A DNA stretch of 44,047 nucleotides. Origin: Lacticaseibacillus yichunensis. Its GTDB lineage: Bacteria; Bacillota; Bacilli; Lactobacillales; Lactobacillaceae. This document shows, piece after piece, positions 23,330 through 30,676 of this stretch. Every line of letters starts with the position of its first letter. Positions within the stretch are counted from its first letter, which is position 1. Made by a program: the position numbers and the translations under genes. A model generated the notes under the pieces. That model was not told the origin of the DNA, made no database searches, and saw nothing but the letters and a program-made list of their open reading frames with translations. The stretch covers positions 1-44,047 of the forward strand of contig NZ_RHOG01000023.1 of NCBI RefSeq assembly GCF_003946405.1. The letters run 5' to 3'.

Positions 23330-24734
23330 CTGGTTCACCTCCATCCTCGTTGTCATAACTTGATTGTTGTTCACCACCAGCCATAGCGATTGATCGTGCC
23401 TGATGCGCCAAATTTTGCTGTTTCTCGGCATTTAACATTGCCACTAACTCATCTGGGTTGTCTGACCCCGGAAGCCAACTGAGAGCAATCTGTTGAGGAA
23501 TAACACCATCAGCATTTTTAATATTGTTGACGATGTCCGTGAGGTTTACTGGAATGTTTGGCACAATCTTGATCTCGGCACCATCGCTGTCCGCTTGCTG
23601 GCCCTTGATGTTGATCATCGTGGTCAGCAGCTTCAATCGACGTTGAATCCCACGAGCTAGATAACGTTGCTTCACTGCAAGCAGTTGGAGTAAGCCGAAA
23701 AGCTTGTACTTCATGGCTTCACCAGACACATTTCCCATAAAGTTCTTGTCGTTCATGTTTGGCACATACGTGACTTTGTGGATATCGTCTTCGAGTGACT
23801 GAGCCAACAGCTGAATCTGTGATTCATCCATTGATTTGGTCAGCCAGTCTACCTCGGCCCCATCATCACCCTTGCCTGGAGCTTCGATCATGCCGTTCTT
23901 CACGACGCTGTCCTCGAGCTTGAAACCATAAACAACGAGCAGCGCATCCACAAACGCATCTTTGTCATCGAGACGATCAGACTGCAAAGAGTTGTATGCG
24001 TCAATCAGCGTAACCGCTTGTTCGTAGTCGCCTTGGCGTTCCTCGTTATTCCGCAACTCATTAAGCTGCACGCCGCCGAAATACTGTGGCGTTTCCTGAT
24101 ACTCACGGATGTTTGTCTCATTGGGATAGAGCCCGCCGGTCCTATACGTGATCACATTGTGTGGTGTGTAGACAGTTGTGAGATACCCATCTGTGGCTCC
24201 GGTCAGTGTGTACTTCTTGAGCCAATGGATTCCGAATAGTGGAGTCTTATCAACAGTGTCATCAGTTACTAGGCAACAACCACGCGGGTCAATCTTGGCC
24301 ACCCTTTCCTGCGTGCTACCGTCATCAAGCAGATCGAGATAGATCAGCTCGTATGCTTCTCCGAAAACGGACAGATCCTTCTCCAATTCAGCATCGTGTG
24401 AATTGATGTCCATCTGGTCGAGCACTTCCATGAGTGGCTGAATATCTTTTCCTTTTCCCCCTGTGATGCTGATTGGATTACCAGTCATGAAACCAACGAC
24501 CATATCCGTCACATACTTGGCGTGGTTCACCATGATGCGGGGGGCTTCGTGGCCGCCGGACCGTGATTCGTGTTGAAGCCTACGCTGCAGAATACTTTGC
24601 TTGCCGTTGTACTCAGCGAAGAGATGATCTAAACGCCGCACGGCTCGTTGCCGTTGCTTGATTGCGTAAGAAATCACCTCGAGGCTCGGATGATCGATGT
24701 CACCGGCTAATTCTCTATCAATTCCAATTCCCAT
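23268..24734 (-). CDS. portal protein, SPP1 gp6 family (488 aa)
   Basis: Contains APRIMVNHAKYVTDMVVGFM followed by GNPI, EDLSVFGEAYELIYLD-type blocks, FVDALLVVYGFKLED and GNVSGEAMKYKLFGL, all typical of the SPP1-type portal family. It forms the dodecameric ring for DNA entry. ATG 24734 has GAGG eight bases upstream; a GTG at 24758 is within the terminase gene. The acidic Gln/Asn-rich tail overlaps the start of the Prp gene by 62 bp. Confidence 0.9.
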   Translation of the reverse strand: MGIGIDRELAGDIDHPSLEVISYAIKQRQRAVRRLDHLFAEYNGKQSILQRRLQHESRSGGHEAPRIMVNHAKYVTDMVVGFMTGNPISITGGKGKDIQPLMEVLDQMDINSHDAELEKDLSVFGEAYELIYLDLLDDGSTQERVAKIDPRGCCLVTDDTVDKTPLFGIHWLKKYTLTGATDGYLTTVYTPHNVITYRTGGLYPNETNIREYQETPQYFGGVQLNELRNNEERQGDYEQAVTLIDAYNSLQSDRLDDKDAFVDALLVVYGFKLEDSVVKNGMIEAPGKGDDGAEVDWLTKSMDESQIQLLAQSLEDDIHKVTYVPNMNDKNFMGNVSGEAMKYKLFGLLQLLAVKQRYLARGIQRRLKLLTTMINIKGQQADSDGAEIKIVPNIPVNLTDIVNNIKNADGVIPQQIALSWLPGSDNPDELVAMLNAEKQQNLAHQARSIAMAGGEQQSSYDNEDGGEPDDQGDNHTQPGQSSNHKLPD

Positions 24735-24750
24735 TGATCTGTCCTCTTTT

Positions 24751-26040
24751 CTATCCACGCAACCAACTTGGCTTCTGCACCATCTTCGCTGTCACGTTCT
24801 TGTAAATGACCATATAGACGAAATACCGCAATGCGTCCATGCAATGGTCATGCTGCTTGACGACCTTGTCTTCACCACGTTCAGCCGCCTTAGCATCCCA
24901 GATGTACGAACCGAACTCGGCAAACATCTGCTTGAGATTATCTGCGAACATAAGCCTACCAGAGTTCATGGCCGTCTGCGTGGCCCTAATGCCCGGCACA
25001 ACATCGTTATTTGCTTTTCTTACCGAATACCCGCGGTTCTGCAAAGTGCGTCTAAACGAGCTCGCAGAGGGGTCTATGATGATGTCTGTTTTAATGTCAC
25101 CAATGAACTCATCCATTCGATCTGCATACCAAGCATCATCGTGCTCCACCTGCGACTCTCGTCCGCTGTGATAGAACATCTTGAGGCAATGCCAGGTCGT
25201 ACCCTTTTGCCCGAACATCAGGAACACGGTCGGATTCTGAATGCCATAGTCACAGCTAACGTAGTAGTCCTCGTAGTCGTGTACATCCGTGATGTGCTCT
25301 GTCATCGTGTCTTGGTTCCAGTTGCTATATACAACGCCCTCAGCGAGCACCCAAAGGCCTTCAATATAACGCCGATAGAAGACACCGGTGTACAGGCTAC
25401 GAAGATCTCGCTTGATCTGATCACTCAAGCTTGGGTTGTCATCCATCGTGAAGTGAATGATAAGCGAGTCCTTAGATTTGTCATCGAGCCAGTTGAGCTT
25501 GAACCAGTGATATGGCCCCTCGGGGTTGCAATTGAACCAATACTTTCCGCCATCAACGGACACACGAGCGGTCGCTTGGTTAACAAAGGACTCTGGTTGC
25601 AGCGCGACCTCATCAAAGAAAAACCCGGCAGTGGTTATCCCCTGCACTAGGTCCTGTGATGACTCATCCCTCCCACCAAAAATGTAGTAAAAATTTGTCA
25701 CGCCACCCTTGCGAATCTCGATCATATTGTCGGTCCGATGATCCAGCACTTGGTAGTGCCGGCCAGCAAGCATGCGTTTGAGCGGACTGAGAACGTTCCG
25801 TCTGAAGCTCCCAATGGTTTTGCCAGCCATGCCGAAGTTCTGGCCGCTGTAGTTGGTCATGGACCATATTACATACGACAACGACATGGTAACAGTCTTT
25901 CCTGCACGAACGCTCCCGTCGCAGATCAACATCTTATGATTCATCGTACCCGGGTAACGCCACCAGGTCAGCACCTGAAGCTGTTTTTTGGAGAATGGCG
26001 CAAATTTGAATATCGGTTGGGGTTTAATTCTTCTTACCAT
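24751..26040 (-). CDS. terL: terminase large subunit, PBSX XtmB-like
   Basis: Walker A GSVRAGKT (about residues 42-49) and Walker B GFFFDEVAL (D143/E144) give the packaging ATPase. A C-terminal RNase H-type nuclease follows, with acidic residues in VSCDYGIQNPTVF, IDPSASSF and DHCMDALRYF. It translocates and cuts concatemeric DNA into the procapsid. The start is chosen where AAGG precedes ATG by nine bases; the frame opens upstream (26079) inside TerS. 429 aa is normal for the family. Confidence 0.92.
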   Translation of the reverse strand: MVRRIKPQPIFKFAPFSKKQLQVLTWWRYPGTMNHKMLICDGSVRAGKTVTMSLSYVIWSMTNYSGQNFGMAGKTIGSFRRNVLSPLKRMLAGRHYQVLDHRTDNMIEIRKGGVTNFYYIFGGRDESSQDLVQGITTAGFFFDEVALQPESFVNQATARVSVDGGKYWFNCNPEGPYHWFKLNWLDDKSKDSLIIHFTMDDNPSLSDQIKRDLRSLYTGVFYRRYIEGLWVLAEGVVYSNWNQDTMTEHITDVHDYEDYYVSCDYGIQNPTVFLMFGQKGTTWHCLKMFYHSGRESQVEHDDAWYADRMDEFIGDIKTDIIIDPSASSFRRTLQNRGYSVRKANNDVVPGIRATQTAMNSGRLMFADNLKQMFAEFGSYIWDAKAAERGEDKVVKQHDHCMDALRYFVYMVIYKNVTAKMVQKPSWLRG

Positions 26041-26848
26041 CCTCGTCATCCTTCCAAGCGTCTTCAGCTGACTTATCAATTGCCTTCAAAAATCCATCGT
26101 CGTTGTCCCCATCGTCGCCGACAGGCTCGGGCAACCGATCGAGCAACTCTTTGATTGCCTTCTGCTTGTCGTACAACTCTAGCTTGATCTCGCCCTTGTC
26201 GAGGCTCACCGACTTGATCAAAGATGTATCAACACCAGTCGCTTCTTTGAACTTGATACGATTGAACCAGTATGTCTGGGGTTTGCCTGTCTCGGGGTCC
26301 GTGACGGTCTCCATTTCACCGTCTTCGTTCTCCTTATACTTGAGATGCTCCTCAGTGGCCCAGTCAAGATAGTCGGAAATGTCAGATTTGGCTTGCTTGA
26401 CCAGCTCGTTCAGCAAGTCTGAGGCGGTCACCTGGAGTCGCTGTTCATTCTGCTCGCGGTACTCAGTAATGTATTGCTGGACCTTGTCAATTCTTAGGAG
26501 CTTGGACGCAGAGGCCATTGCTGAGTCATAACTGGTTCGATAGACCTTCATGTAAGCCCACGTCGCGTTGAATCTCTGCAAGTAGTAGAACGCGAAGAGT
26601 CGGTATCGTTCTTCGGCTGCGTTCTTGGGCTCGCTGACATCCGGGGCACGCGAAAGGGAACGCTCCTTTTGTTTAGGAACGTTCCCTTTTGTTTGTACGT
26701 CTTCCCATTTATCCTCAGATTTCCACTTGCGAATCTGAGATGCTTTCTTGCCAAGTTGTGCTGCGATGTCTTTTAGCTTGGCCCGTTTGTCCGACTTAAG
26801 CCAAAGATCACGTGCCAGTTCGCGGGCTGGATCTCTCTTCCTCGCCAT
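26024..26848 (-). CDS. terS: terminase small subunit, PBSX XtmA-like (274 aa)
   Basis: The N-terminal helix-turn-helix (KLKDIAAQLGKKASQIRKWK, then SEDKW) is the DNA-binding domain of PBSX-type small terminases; the Terminase_2 region follows (ERYRLFAFYYLQRFNATWAY, YDSAMASASKLLRIDKVQQY). The C-terminus is Asp/Glu/Lys-rich. It recognises the packaging site on phage DNA. Its start overlaps the stop of the 45-aa gene upstream (TAATG). Confidence 0.9.
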   Translation of the reverse strand: MARKRDPARELARDLWLKSDKRAKLKDIAAQLGKKASQIRKWKSEDKWEDVQTKGNVPKQKERSLSRAPDVSEPKNAAEERYRLFAFYYLQRFNATWAYMKVYRTSYDSAMASASKLLRIDKVQQYITEYREQNEQRLQVTASDLLNELVKQAKSDISDYLDWATEEHLKYKENEDGEMETVTDPETGKPQTYWFNRIKFKEATGVDTSLIKSVSLDKGEIKLELYDKQKAIKELLDRLPEPVGDDGDNDDGFLKAIDKSAEDAWKDDEDGKKN

Positions 26849-26985
26849 TACATATCACCACACCTCCCGGGCTTCTTCTTGTCATCTTTAGTCTTCTTGT
26901 CGTGTTCCTCTTTGGCGAGTTTCCCGATGATCCGGGCCTCGGCCTTCGACATGTAGCCGTACTTGGTCATCACCATTTGGCTCAT
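26848..26985 (-). CDS. 45-aa basic protein preceding TerS
   Basis: Begins MSQMVMTKYGYMSKAEARII and continues with a Lys-rich tail ending PGRCGDM. GGAGG lies six bases before ATG and the stop overlaps the TerS start, so it is the first gene of the packaging operon and coupled to TerS. No known domain. The helix SKAEARIIGKLAKEEHDKK could bind nucleic acid; this is inference. Confidence 0.7.
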   Translation of the reverse strand: MSQMVMTKYGYMSKAEARIIGKLAKEEHDKKTKDDKKKPGRCGDM

Positions 26986-26998
26986 ATAATCCCTCCGC

Positions 26999-27053
26999 TT
27001 GACGTACGTCATCGCGTGCGTTATCATAAACTGCGTACGGAACTCCGTACGGA
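26999..27053 (+). promoter_or_regulatory. yefM-yoeB promoter with three CGTACG operator cores
   Basis: TTGACG (26999-27004), 17 bp, TATCAT (27022-27027). CGTACG cores occur at 27003-27008 (inside palindrome GACGTACGTC over the -35), 27034-27039 and 27046-27051 (palindrome TCCGTACGGA). The last two are 12 bp apart, the spacing known for YefM operators with TGTACA cores. Consistent with autoregulation by the antitoxin. Confidence 0.7.
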
Positions 27054-27066
27054 AAGGGTGGTAAAC

Positions 27067-27333
27067 ATGGAGGTATTAACTCCGACCAAGGCTCGCAGTG
27101 GCCTATATGCTGTCATCACTAACGTTAACCGCGACAGCGCCCCCGCATTGATTGCTGGTGCCGATGATGATAAGAGTGCCTACATCGTTGGTAAGCGCGA
27201 CTACGAGGCGATGCTCGAAACGCTGGCGCTATTGACTAACGGTCAGTTGCAGGACGCCCTGGCCCGTGAGAACGAGCCGGACGAGCCGGGAACTATTGAT
27301 GATCTGATTGCCGAGATAGATAACGAGGATTGA
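27067..27333 (+). CDS. yefM: YefM-like antitoxin (Phd/YefM family)
   Basis: 88 aa. The N-terminal part (MEVLTPTKARSGLYAVITNV) and SAYIVGKRDYEAMLETLALL follow the Phd/YefM pattern of a DNA-binding domain with an acidic C-terminal tail (EPDEPGTIDDLIAEIDNED) that binds the toxin. It overlaps the start region of the YoeB-like gene. The pair is on the plus strand, against the late operon, with its own promoter, operator and terminator, so it is expressed in the lysogen. Confidence 0.85.
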   Translation: MEVLTPTKARSGLYAVITNVNRDSAPALIAGADDDKSAYIVGKRDYEAMLETLALLTNGQLQDALARENEPDEPGTIDDLIAEIDNED

Positions 27334-27335
27334 GC

Positions 27336-27608
27336 GTGGAAGACTGGATTATCAAATATAAGACGGCTTCCAAAAACGACATCCGTAAGGTACTCAAAAG
27401 CCCTTATCGTGCCAGCTTTCTGAGCATCCTCGAAGTCCTGAAAAAGGATCCGTACGCCCCGACACAATCGTTTGAGAAGTTGGCTTCCCCTGGGGCGGGT
27501 AAATATTCCCGGCGCATCAATGGCCAGCACCGTGTCGTTTACACGATCGACAAAAGCAATCACGTCGTTCGCATCTTGTCGGCTTGGTCACATTACGAGT
27601 CAATGTAG
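27336..27608 (+). CDS. yoeB: YoeB-like mRNA interferase toxin
   Basis: 90 aa. The C-terminal signature is GKYSRRINGQHRVVYTIDKS and LSAWSHYES, matching the YoeB/Txe family (RelE fold, conserved Arg residues and terminal His-Tyr). YoeB binds the ribosome and cuts mRNA at the A site. GTG 27336 is preferred because GAGG lies seven bases upstream; a TTG at 27330 overlaps the antitoxin stop. Probably stabilises the prophage or acts against other phages. Confidence 0.88.
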   Translation: MEDWIIKYKTASKNDIRKVLKSPYRASFLSILEVLKKDPYAPTQSFEKLASPGAGKYSRRINGQHRVVYTIDKSNHVVRILSAWSHYESM

Positions 27609-27630
27609 CCCGCAACGCGGGCTATTTGTT
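27607..27630 (+). terminator. terminator of the yefM-yoeB operon
   Basis: AGCCCGC-AAC-GCGGGCT followed by ATTTGTTT; the stem includes part of the YoeB stop codon. Confidence 0.75.
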
Positions 27631-27635
27631 TGCAT

Positions 27636-27666
27636 AAAAATGGCACTGCGTCCGAGGACCAGTGCC
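27636..27666 (-). terminator. leftward terminator after the metallopeptidase gene
   Basis: Minus strand GGCACTG, 11-nt loop, CAGTGCC, then ATTTTT. It faces the yefM-yoeB terminator, so the two transcripts are insulated. It also implies that late transcription must read through or start to the left of it. Confidence 0.7.
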
Positions 27667-27758
27667 GTGTATATGCTGGGACGATGACCGTTCTCCGCCG
27701 GCTCGTCGCTAGAATAAAACTCTCGTGCCGAGGCACTATGACCGCCAGCAACCTCGGC
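27667..27758. other. short non-coding leader or trailer with hairpin
   Basis: A 7-bp inverted repeat (GCCGAGG / CCTCGGC, about 27731-27762) encloses TATGACCGCCAGCA, a 14-mer that recurs at about 28289-28302 in the other non-coding stretch. Meaning unknown. Confidence 0.35.
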
Positions 27759-28052
27759 TCACGGAACAAGGCAGTCCACAACTGGCTTAAACGTCTGATA
27801 GAGGACATTGCCCAGGGGATTAATCAGCGCCTCTTCATTGCAAAGATCATCACGACCAGCCTCATGCACGGCAATGTGCGTCAGTTCGTGCATGAGGGTC
27901 TGTCGCTGCTTCTGCTTAGACATGTTCTTCTTTATAACAATCCTAGTATGTTCGTAATCGGAGAAGCCCCAGACAGATTCGCCGCGATCATTTGGATTTT
28001 TCCGGTACACAATTTCATAATTGATACCGGAGACTGTAATATGCTTTGTCAT
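27759..28052 (-). CDS. small zinc metallopeptidase-like protein (97 aa)
   Basis: MTKHITVSGINYEIVYRKN leads to the zinc motif LMHELTHIAVHEAGRDD (HExxH plus a downstream His/Glu region). This is the short ImmA/IrrE- or SprT-like phage metallopeptidase found near packaging genes of Lactobacillus phages. The substrate is unknown; it lacks the DNA-binding part of true ImmA. ATG 28052 has GGAG nine bases upstream. Confidence 0.75.
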   Translation of the reverse strand: MTKHITVSGINYEIVYRKNPNDRGESVWGFSDYEHTRIVIKKNMSKQKQRQTLMHELTHIAVHEAGRDDLCNEEALINPLGNVLYQTFKPVVDCLVP

Positions 28053-28083
28053 AAATTTCATCTCCAGAAAGGAAGCAACTAGG

Positions 28084-28215
28084 ATGAGCAAGCCGGAACA
28101 TCGTCATTTCCCGCAGCATCCGCACAAGCCCGGTCCAAAAACTGTTCCAGTGAGTCCTTCACGTGGGCCAAAGGTGCAGCCGGGTTACAAGCGGTCGACA
28201 CCACGTCATAAGTAG
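28084..28215 (+). CDS. 43-aa Pro/His/Lys-rich protein on the plus strand
   Basis: MSKPEHRHFPQHPHKPGPKT followed by a basic stretch ending KRSTPRHK. GGAAG lies before the ATG and a good terminator directly after the stop, so it looks like a real single-gene unit on the opposite strand to the late genes. It is very basic and unstructured. It starts 31 bp from, and divergent to, the metallopeptidase gene. Function unknown. Confidence 0.55.
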   Translation: MSKPEHRHFPQHPHKPGPKTVPVSPSRGPKVQPGYKRSTPRHK

Positions 28216-28221
28216 TTTGGG

Positions 28222-28246
28222 AGGGGAGCCCATCACTCCCCTTTTT
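28222..28246 (+). terminator. terminator of the 43-aa gene
   Basis: AGGGGAG-CCCATCA-CTCCCCT followed by TTTTG, seven bases after the stop codon at 28213-28215. Confidence 0.8.
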
Positions 28247-28260
28247 GATTGCAAACTAAA

Positions 28261-28278
28261 AGCGCCCATAAGGACGCT
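28261..28278 (-). terminator. leftward hairpin of the late-operon family
   Basis: Minus strand AGCGTCC-TTAT-GGGCGCT then TTTAGTTTGC. Same flank as the hairpins at 20444 and 21053. It could end the RNA carrying the tRNA-like elements. Confidence 0.5.
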
Positions 28279-28391
28279 CTGTGCAGCTATATGACCGCCA
28301 GCAGTTATCCACCGACTGACGGTTGAAACAGAATCTTCTACTTGGAGGAGTAGAAGTTGAAAGAAAGTTGGCCCCTTGGGGGGGTGGGCCA
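28279..28391. other. non-coding stretch with hairpins
   Basis: Holds an 8-bp perfect hairpin (CTTCTACT / AGTAGAAG, about 28336-28357) and a GC-rich inverted repeat (GGCCC / GGGCC, about 28370-28390). No ORF with an RBS. Its place between late regulator and terminase suits a packaging (cos or pac) site, but I cannot identify one. Confidence 0.3.
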
Positions 28392-28467
28392 TGTAGTCGG
28401 CGGGTCTTGAACCAGCCTCCTTCCAGTGCATTTTGCACTGGTGCTCTTCCTGATGAGCTACGGCTAC
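28392..28467 (-). tRNA. tRNA-like element with abnormal anticodon arm
   Basis: Minus strand cloverleaf: acceptor GTAGCCG/CGACTAC (one mismatch), D-arm GCTC/GAGC, T-arm with TTCAAGA loop and one mismatch. The anticodon arm is 19 nt instead of 17 and forms a perfect 8-bp hairpin CCAGTGCA-AAA-TGCACTGG. With normal numbering position 33 is A, not U, so decoding is doubtful. No CCA is encoded. Likely a decayed tRNA or a tRNA mimic. Confidence 0.5.
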
Positions 28468-28473
28468 AAATTG

Positions 28474-28537
28474 TGGTATTGGGTGGTCAACCACATTGCG
28501 TCCCGGGCACGCTCTACCTGCTACTTGATTAATACCA
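28474..28537 (-). ncRNA. second, shorter tRNA-like fold
   Basis: A perfect 7-bp closing stem TGGTATT/AATACCA, followed by CA, encloses a D-arm-like GGTAGAGC, a hairpin GCGT-GCCCGGG-ACGC and a hairpin GTGG-TTGA-CCAC. The arm sizes do not make a standard cloverleaf. An extended -10 box (TGCTATACT, 28545-28537) overlaps its 5' end. Confidence 0.3.
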
Positions 28538-28590
28538 GTATAGCACCTGTTTCTTAACTAAGCGCTGAATTTTTTCGGACAAAAAGCGGA

Positions 28591-29010
28591 CTAAAAACGG
28601 AATTTTAAGCACTGCCCATGTTTGAATGCTTCTGCGAACCACATCAGCGCTTGACGCTTTACATAGTCCACTGCATCTTTATTTGCTAGGCCCACTCGAG
28701 CAGCTATCTCTTCAGCCGTCATCGGGGCGGGGGTGCAAAATGAGTAATAGAGCACCCAGTAAAATTGAAATGGCATACTGGCCAATGCGTTACGCATTGC
28801 TGCATACTCTAGATCGGCGTTAAAACGATCAGTGAGCTTGGCCTCAACGGAGTTCTCGAAGCTTTGTGTTCGTGGCATACCATCAATTGAAGGCGACTTG
28901 ATGTCAACAAGTGGCTCCCCCACCATGCGTGCGTATCGTCTGTATTCTTTGAGCACTTTCCGCGCGTTGTCTCGACTTGCTTGCTCATCCACATCTGGAA
29001 CTAATGCCAT
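28591..29010 (-). CDS. arpU: ArpU-family late transcription regulator (139 aa)
   Basis: Contains KVLKEYRRYARMVGEP, SVEAKLTDRFNADLEYAAMR and a C-terminal helix-turn-helix-like segment (MTAEEIAARVGLANKDAVDY). It belongs to the ArpU/RinA group, last gene of early operons in Gram-positive phages and activator of packaging, head and tail transcription. The ATG is preferred over a GTG at 29022 that lies too close to the possible SD. Its targets are probably in the non-coding DNA to its left. Confidence 0.82.
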   Translation of the reverse strand: MALVPDVDEQASRDNARKVLKEYRRYARMVGEPLVDIKSPSIDGMPRTQSFENSVEAKLTDRFNADLEYAAMRNALASMPFQFYWVLYYSFCTPAPMTAEEIAARVGLANKDAVDYVKRQALMWFAEAFKHGQCLKFRF

Positions 29011-29095
29011 CACCTGCGTCACCCCTATGCTAGAATAGATTTGTCTGAAATATTCGGAGCGTGCCAGTGATGGTGCGCTTTTTTCTTGCCTAAAT

Positions 29096-29596
29096 TCAGA
29101 ACGGCAGGTCGTCGTCGGAGATGTCGATCAGTCCGCCGCTGTCCGGGAGCTGATTTGCGGGCGTCGTATTTGCCCCGATATTGGCCGTATTCGACGTGTT
29201 AGCCGATGTAGGCGTAATTGAGCCGGAACCTGTGTTCGACGTCGAATAGGCACCACCATTTGCCGCAGGGCTATCCTTCTTCGTGTCCAAGAACGTCACG
29301 TTGTCGACATTGACCTCGGTCACGTATACTCGCTTACCGTCCTTGTCGTCATATGTTCGTGTCTGCACGCTACCGTTCACGCCGACTAGGCTACCCTTGT
29401 TGATATAGTTCGCCAGGTTCTCGGCGGCCTTTTTCCAAATGACGCAGTTGATAAAGTCAGTCTCTCGTTTGCCTTGCACGTTGAGATAGTTTCGATCGAC
29501 CGCCAACGTGAACGTTGCGACGGCGGCTCCAGATTGTGTGTACTTGAGTTCCGGGTTACGTGTGAGGCGCCCCGTTAGTGCCACGACATTTGTCAT
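29096..29596 (-). CDS. ssb: single-stranded DNA-binding protein (166 aa)
   Basis: OB-fold at residues 1-108: MTNVVALTGRLTRNPELKYT, FTLAVDRNY, TDFINCVIWKKAAENLANY. A Gly/Ser/Thr/Asn-rich linker follows, then the acidic tip ISDDDLPF that recruits host repair and replication proteins. It coats ssDNA during replication and Erf-mediated annealing. The gene starts just after RusA (overlap of a few bases). Confidence 0.95.
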   Translation of the reverse strand: MTNVVALTGRLTRNPELKYTQSGAAVATFTLAVDRNYLNVQGKRETDFINCVIWKKAAENLANYINKGSLVGVNGSVQTRTYDDKDGKRVYVTEVNVDNVTFLDTKKDSPAANGGAYSTSNTGSGSITPTSANTSNTANIGANTTPANQLPDSGGLIDISDDDLPF

Positions 29597-30009
29597 GTTT
29601 TATCCTCCTTGATTGCTTCGACGACTACCTCGACGCGCGGGGTGTCGCTGTAGAATTTTTCGATCCGGGCCTCGACAATCTGGTTGTCATCCAGCCACAC
29701 GATGCCCTTCATCGCGTCCGTGACGGCCTTAAAAACGTTGTCGACGTCTGGCTTCACCACCGGTCGAACGAAGCCTTGCGCTTTCTGGACGTGTAGCGCC
29801 GTACTGCCGGCTTTTTGGATTGACCGGAACATCTTTACCTCGCAGCGGACAGGACCCGATATGGGCGGTTCTGTGACCGCCTGCGTGGTAAACTGTCGCA
29901 CCAGGGCTTTATAGTTGCGAGATTTGGTAGGATCGTATGCACGCCCCGTCCGCGTGAAGCAAGGTCTCCCCTGCGCTACCGGTTCCCCCGGGATCACGAT
30001 CATCACCAT
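29593..30009 (-). CDS. rusA: RusA-family Holliday junction resolvase (138 aa)
   Basis: It begins MVMIVIPGEPVAQGRPCFTR and has the active-site region VVKPDVDNVFKAVTDAMKG and IVWLDDNQIVE, with conserved Asp residues and the Lys. The end reads FYSDTPRVEVVVEAI. It resolves four-way junctions before packaging. A short ORF at 33829-33927 repeats the YSDTPRVE ending, probably a fragment of a second copy. Confidence 0.92.
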   Translation of the reverse strand: MVMIVIPGEPVAQGRPCFTRTGRAYDPTKSRNYKALVRQFTTQAVTEPPISGPVRCEVKMFRSIQKAGSTALHVQKAQGFVRPVVKPDVDNVFKAVTDAMKGIVWLDDNQIVEARIEKFYSDTPRVEVVVEAIKEDKT

Positions 30010-30227
30010 TTATGTTTCCTCTGGTCGAGGATCGCCTCAACCCCCACAGCGATGAACGCGATCAGGATGAACCCGATAATGATTACCGCAGACGCCACGA
30101 TCGGCATAAACGCCCACATCCACGAGTACGTGGCAAACCCGAAGGCCTTAGCCGCTACCAGAATGAGTGTCAACAAACTAACTAACTCCAGGCCTTTCTG
30201 TGATGTGCTCTTTTCATCGTCGTCCAT
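30003..30227 (-). CDS. membrane protein (74 aa)
   Basis: Hydrophilic N-terminus (MDDDEKSTSQKG), two membrane helices (about 15-33 and 38-64) and a basic end (ILDQRKHKW). Start within the end of the 40-aa gene upstream; stop overlaps the RusA start. Function unknown. Confidence 0.7.
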   Translation of the reverse strand: MDDDEKSTSQKGLELVSLLTLILVAAKAFGFATYSWMWAFMPIVASAVIIIGFILIAFIAVGVEAILDQRKHKW

Positions 30228-30336
30228 GTTTTCCCCCTAATACGACTGTTCCCACGGTCCACAGCGCGAGCCCGAGCAAGCCGCCCGACACCGCGCCCAA
30301 CATCGTGCGAACGATGATCCCAACTGCATGTATCAT
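30214..30336 (-). CDS. 40-aa hydrophobic peptide
   Basis: MIHAVGIIVRTMLGAVSGGL and on to LGGKHGRR: one Gly-rich membrane helix with a basic C-terminus. The ATG overlaps the stop of the upstream gene (TGATG), so translation is coupled. Unknown role. Confidence 0.6.
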   Translation of the reverse strand: MIHAVGIIVRTMLGAVSGGLLGLALWTVGTVVLGGKHGRR

Positions 30337-30506
30337 CACCGATCACCCCCGAGATGGATGCTGCTGTCGATCAGCTCATCGAGTGTCATCTTCCCGCCAT
30401 AATGCTTGCGTTCGGATGTCAGCTTGATAGCAGCCTCGTTGTCCTCGCGCGCCTGCATCATGCGGCGGTGCTTCTTCTTGATCGCGGACTTCTTACGATG
30501 CTTCAT
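30336..30506 (-). CDS. 56-aa basic protein
   Basis: MKHRKKSAIKKKHRRMMQAR gives a strongly basic N-terminus, then HYGGKMTLDELIDSSIHLGG. GGAGG eight bases before ATG. Possibly nucleic-acid binding; family not recognised. Confidence 0.65.
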   Translation of the reverse strand: MKHRKKSAIKKKHRRMMQAREDNEAAIKLTSERKHYGGKMTLDELIDSSIHLGGDR

Positions 30507-30541
30507 ATGTCATCCCTCCACCACATAAATGACAACGGTTA

Positions 30542-30676
30542 TCAGGCAAATAAGTAGGACCACCACGCAATGGCTATGATCCACAGCCCCGTCATGATAC
30601 TTAATACTGCAATGGCCGCGGTGATAATAATCGCGAGTGCGGTGGTCAACCAGAATAAAATGGGAAGCAGCTTCAT
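30542..30676 (-). CDS. 44-aa membrane peptide
   Basis: MKLLPILFWLTTALAIIITA then a second hydrophobic run ending AWWSYLFA: almost wholly hydrophobic, one or two membrane passes. GGAGG upstream; start overlaps the previous stop (ATGA). Function unknown. Confidence 0.65.
   Translation of the reverse strand: MKLLPILFWLTTALAIIITAAIAVLSIMTGLWIIAIAWWSYLFA

Noticed and set aside
29055-29085. Rightward terminator-like hairpin followed by six T between SSB and ArpU
   Set aside because: GCGTGCCA-GTGA-TGGTGCGC then T-run is real as a fold, but no plus-strand transcript is expected here; it may instead act as a leftward RNA hairpin in the ArpU leader.
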